Part shown: piece after piece, positions 62,707-64,000 of the stretch
How positions within the stretch are numbered: the stretch's first letter is position 1
How the letters are laid out: every line of letters begins with the position of its first letter
Assembly: GCF_000010185.1 (NCBI RefSeq)
Contig: NC_010376.1
Coordinates: 372,001-436,000 of the forward strand
Length of the DNA: 64,000 nucleotides
Direction: 5' to 3'
From: Finegoldia magna ATCC 29328
GTDB taxonomy: Bacteria; Bacillota; Clostridia; Tissierellales; Peptoniphilaceae
Notes under the pieces: model-generated
The model's database searches: none
Told to the model about the DNA's origin: nothing
Seen by the model: only the letters and a program-made list of their open reading frames with translations
Made by a program: the position numbers and the translations under genes

Positions 62707-64000
62707 TTAACCTAATAATCTTCTTGCTGTAACAAATGTTCTTTGATAATAGCTTGAGTTGATATCTGATAAGATAACTCCTGTTGATGGGGTGGAAGCG
62801 TGGATTAATTTGTTGTTACCAACATAAATTCCAACGTGACTTATTCCGCCGCCACCTGTTGCGAAGAACATCAAATCACCTTTTTTCAAGTTTGATTTGG
62901 AAACTTTGTATCCGTAAGAAGCTTGCGCTCTTGAGCTTGTGCTGATTCCAATACCATAAGCTTGCTTGTAAAGGAAAGATGTAAGTCCTGAACAGTCGAA
63001 TGATCTTGGACCGTGAGTTCCCCAAACATAAGGCTTGCCTAATTGTTTGTATGCAAGTTCTACGATTTTGTCTAATTTATTAGTTTCTTCTTGAACTTGT
63101 TGTTCTTGTTTTTTAGGTAAATTTACAAGTGCGTCTACTTTTGGTTTTGCTTGAAGTGATTTACCAGCCAACAAATCTTTAATTCCATTAACTACGAAAT
63201 TGTCGATTGTGTTTTTTCCACCAAATACCATTGTGTACATGATGTTTGATTTGTTTTGTTTGAAGAAAGATTCCACAGAATTTGATTTTTGTTCTTGAGT
63301 TTTGTAATCTTCATTTCTTGGAACATCCATCTTCTTAACTAGAACTATTGGTGCGTTGTATTTTTGAGCTACAGGAGATGCAGCAAGTACATCTACAAAT
63401 TTCTCTCCACTAGCAACAATTGTTCTTTCAGAATTTACACCTACATGTTTTGCGACTTTTACAGATGTTTGATATCTGTCGTCTCCTGCAATTCTAGTAA
63501 CTTTTGCAAGCTTGGAAAGTTCGTTTTCGACAATTTTTGAAACGGAATTTTCTCCACCTACTATAGTAATGTCTCCTAAAAGACCTTTTTTTCTGAAAGA
63601 GTTTAAGTATTCTTTGATTGATTTTGGAACTTCATTTTTCTTAACTAATAGAACTGGTGCGTTCTTTTTCTTAGCCAAAGAAGTAGAAGAAATAGAATCT
63701 GCAAAGTTTTCGCCAGATGCGATAACCACGTTTTGTTTCTTGTTAGAAACTGGGTGAGATGTAGTAGCTGATTTTGCATTTACATCGTATCTGTCTTTGC
63801 CTTTTACTCTGATGACTTCAATTCCCAAACCATTTAATTCTTTAACTACTTTCGAACTAATAGTTTTTTCGCCACCAGTTATGTAGACTTTTTTGATGCC
63901 GTTCAAGGCTTCTTTTGTTAAGTTGTCTAGTTTGTTTGAATCAGTGTAAAGAATAGGTGATTTACCATTTGAAATATTCGTTGCACTGATTGAATCAGAA
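62707..64000 (-). CDS. CWB2 / NlpC-P60 cell-wall hydrolase (5' end outside window)
   Basis: The frame is open to the right edge, so the N-terminus is missing; 431 residues are visible. Successive CWB2 repeats (e.g. VRVKGKDRYDVNAKSA; VTRIAGDDRYQTSVKVA) are followed by a linker (KPKVDALVNLPKKQEQQVQEE) and a C-terminal NlpC/P60 peptidase with catalytic Cys in SFDCSGLTSFLY, His in ISHVGIYVG and KLIHAS. It cleaves stem-peptide bonds of peptidoglycan. Architecture parallels the GH25 protein at 51104: same anchor, different catalytic domain. A TTG at 63906 is not the start because CWB2 homology continues upstream. Confidence 0.93.
   Translation of the reverse strand, partial: SDSISATNISNGKSPILYTDSNKLDNLTKEALNGIKKVYITGGEKTISSKVVKELNGLGIEVIRVKGKDRYDVNAKSATTSHPVSNKKQNVVIASGENFADSISSTSLAKKKNAPVLLVKKNEVPKSIKEYLNSFRKKGLLGDITIVGGENSVSKIVENELSKLAKVTRIAGDDRYQTSVKVAKHVGVNSERTIVASGEKFVDVLAASPVAQKYNAPIVLVKKMDVPRNEDYKTQEQKSNSVESFFKQNKSNIMYTMVFGGKNTIDNFVVNGIKDLLAGKSLQAKPKVDALVNLPKKQEQQVQEETNKLDKIVELAYKQLGKPYVWGTHGPRSFDCSGLTSFLYKQAYGIGISTSSRAQASYGYKVSKSNLKKGDLMFFATGGGGISHVGIYVGNNKLIHASTPSTGVILSDINSSYYQRTFVTARRLLG

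Noticed and set aside
1..64000. CRISPR arrays, prophage, complete insertion sequences or rRNA genes
   Set aside because: No regularly spaced direct repeats, phage structural genes, transposases with terminal repeats or rRNA sequence were seen.

Overview
The window looks like chromosomal DNA from a low-GC, anaerobic Gram-positive coccus of the Peptoniphilaceae, most likely Finegoldia magna or a close relative. This is inferred from the AT-rich codon use, a Clostridia-type tmRNA tag ending AEDNNFALAA, a complete Rnf complex, cell-wall-binding repeat 2 (CWB2) surface proteins, a split-peptide style metabolism (M20, M3, M24 and C15 peptidases) and a prp-rpmA pair with the Firmicutes L27 extension. 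No database search was possible, so the species is a guess.

Layout. 1-9.2 kb: threonine synthesis (hom and a thrC-thrB fusion), an MgtA-type P-type ATPase, an XRE regulator, an M20 amidohydrolase with a KdgT-like permease. 9.3-14.2 kb: an accessory island made of decayed type I restriction-modification pieces (two different HsdM remnants and a long HsdR 3' remnant), a methyltransferase tail, a small FPD-repeat protein, a PDDEXK nuclease-like protein, and a two-gene unit of a thioredoxin-like protein and a CopZ-like Fe-S metallochaperone that appears to be a selenoprotein (in-frame UGA after Cys, strong upstream Shine-Dalgarno, small hairpin after the UGA). 14.2-20.2 kb: the CtsR regulon operon ctsR-mcsA-mcsB-clpC-radA, with CtsR operators on the promoter and an McsB that has lost the phosphagen-kinase active site. 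20.2-29.9 kb: lipoprotein, pepF, ADP-ribosylglycohydrolase, iron alcohol dehydrogenase, ssrA (minus strand), rpiB-polA-coaE-lytic transglycosylase, tRNA-Leu(GAG).

29.9-37.4 kb: rnfCDGEAB (ferredoxin:NAD+ oxidoreductase coupled to ion pumping), then DUF969-DUF979-pcp. 37.5-46.4 kb: NusG-II-like protein, Gx transporter, radC, mreBCD, a very large PBP2, a MinD-like protein without Walker A and a short RNase E/G. 46.3-51 kb: the rplU-prp-rpmA ribosomal block with an L21 leader, then obg-yhbY-nadD-yqeK-rsfS-ridA. 51-64 kb: a CWB2/GH25 lysozyme, ychF, pepP, uvrC, a thiamine salvage operon (thiW-thiM-thiE) with a lipoprotein, a GntR/YtrA-type regulator with its membrane-protein partner, and a CWB2/NlpC-P60 hydrolase that runs off the right edge.

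Most of the window is ordinary core genome in tight operons. The most unusual parts are the island at 9.3-14.2 kb, especially the candidate Cys-Sec metallochaperone, and the degenerate McsB, MinD-like and enlarged PBP2 proteins inside otherwise conserved operons.
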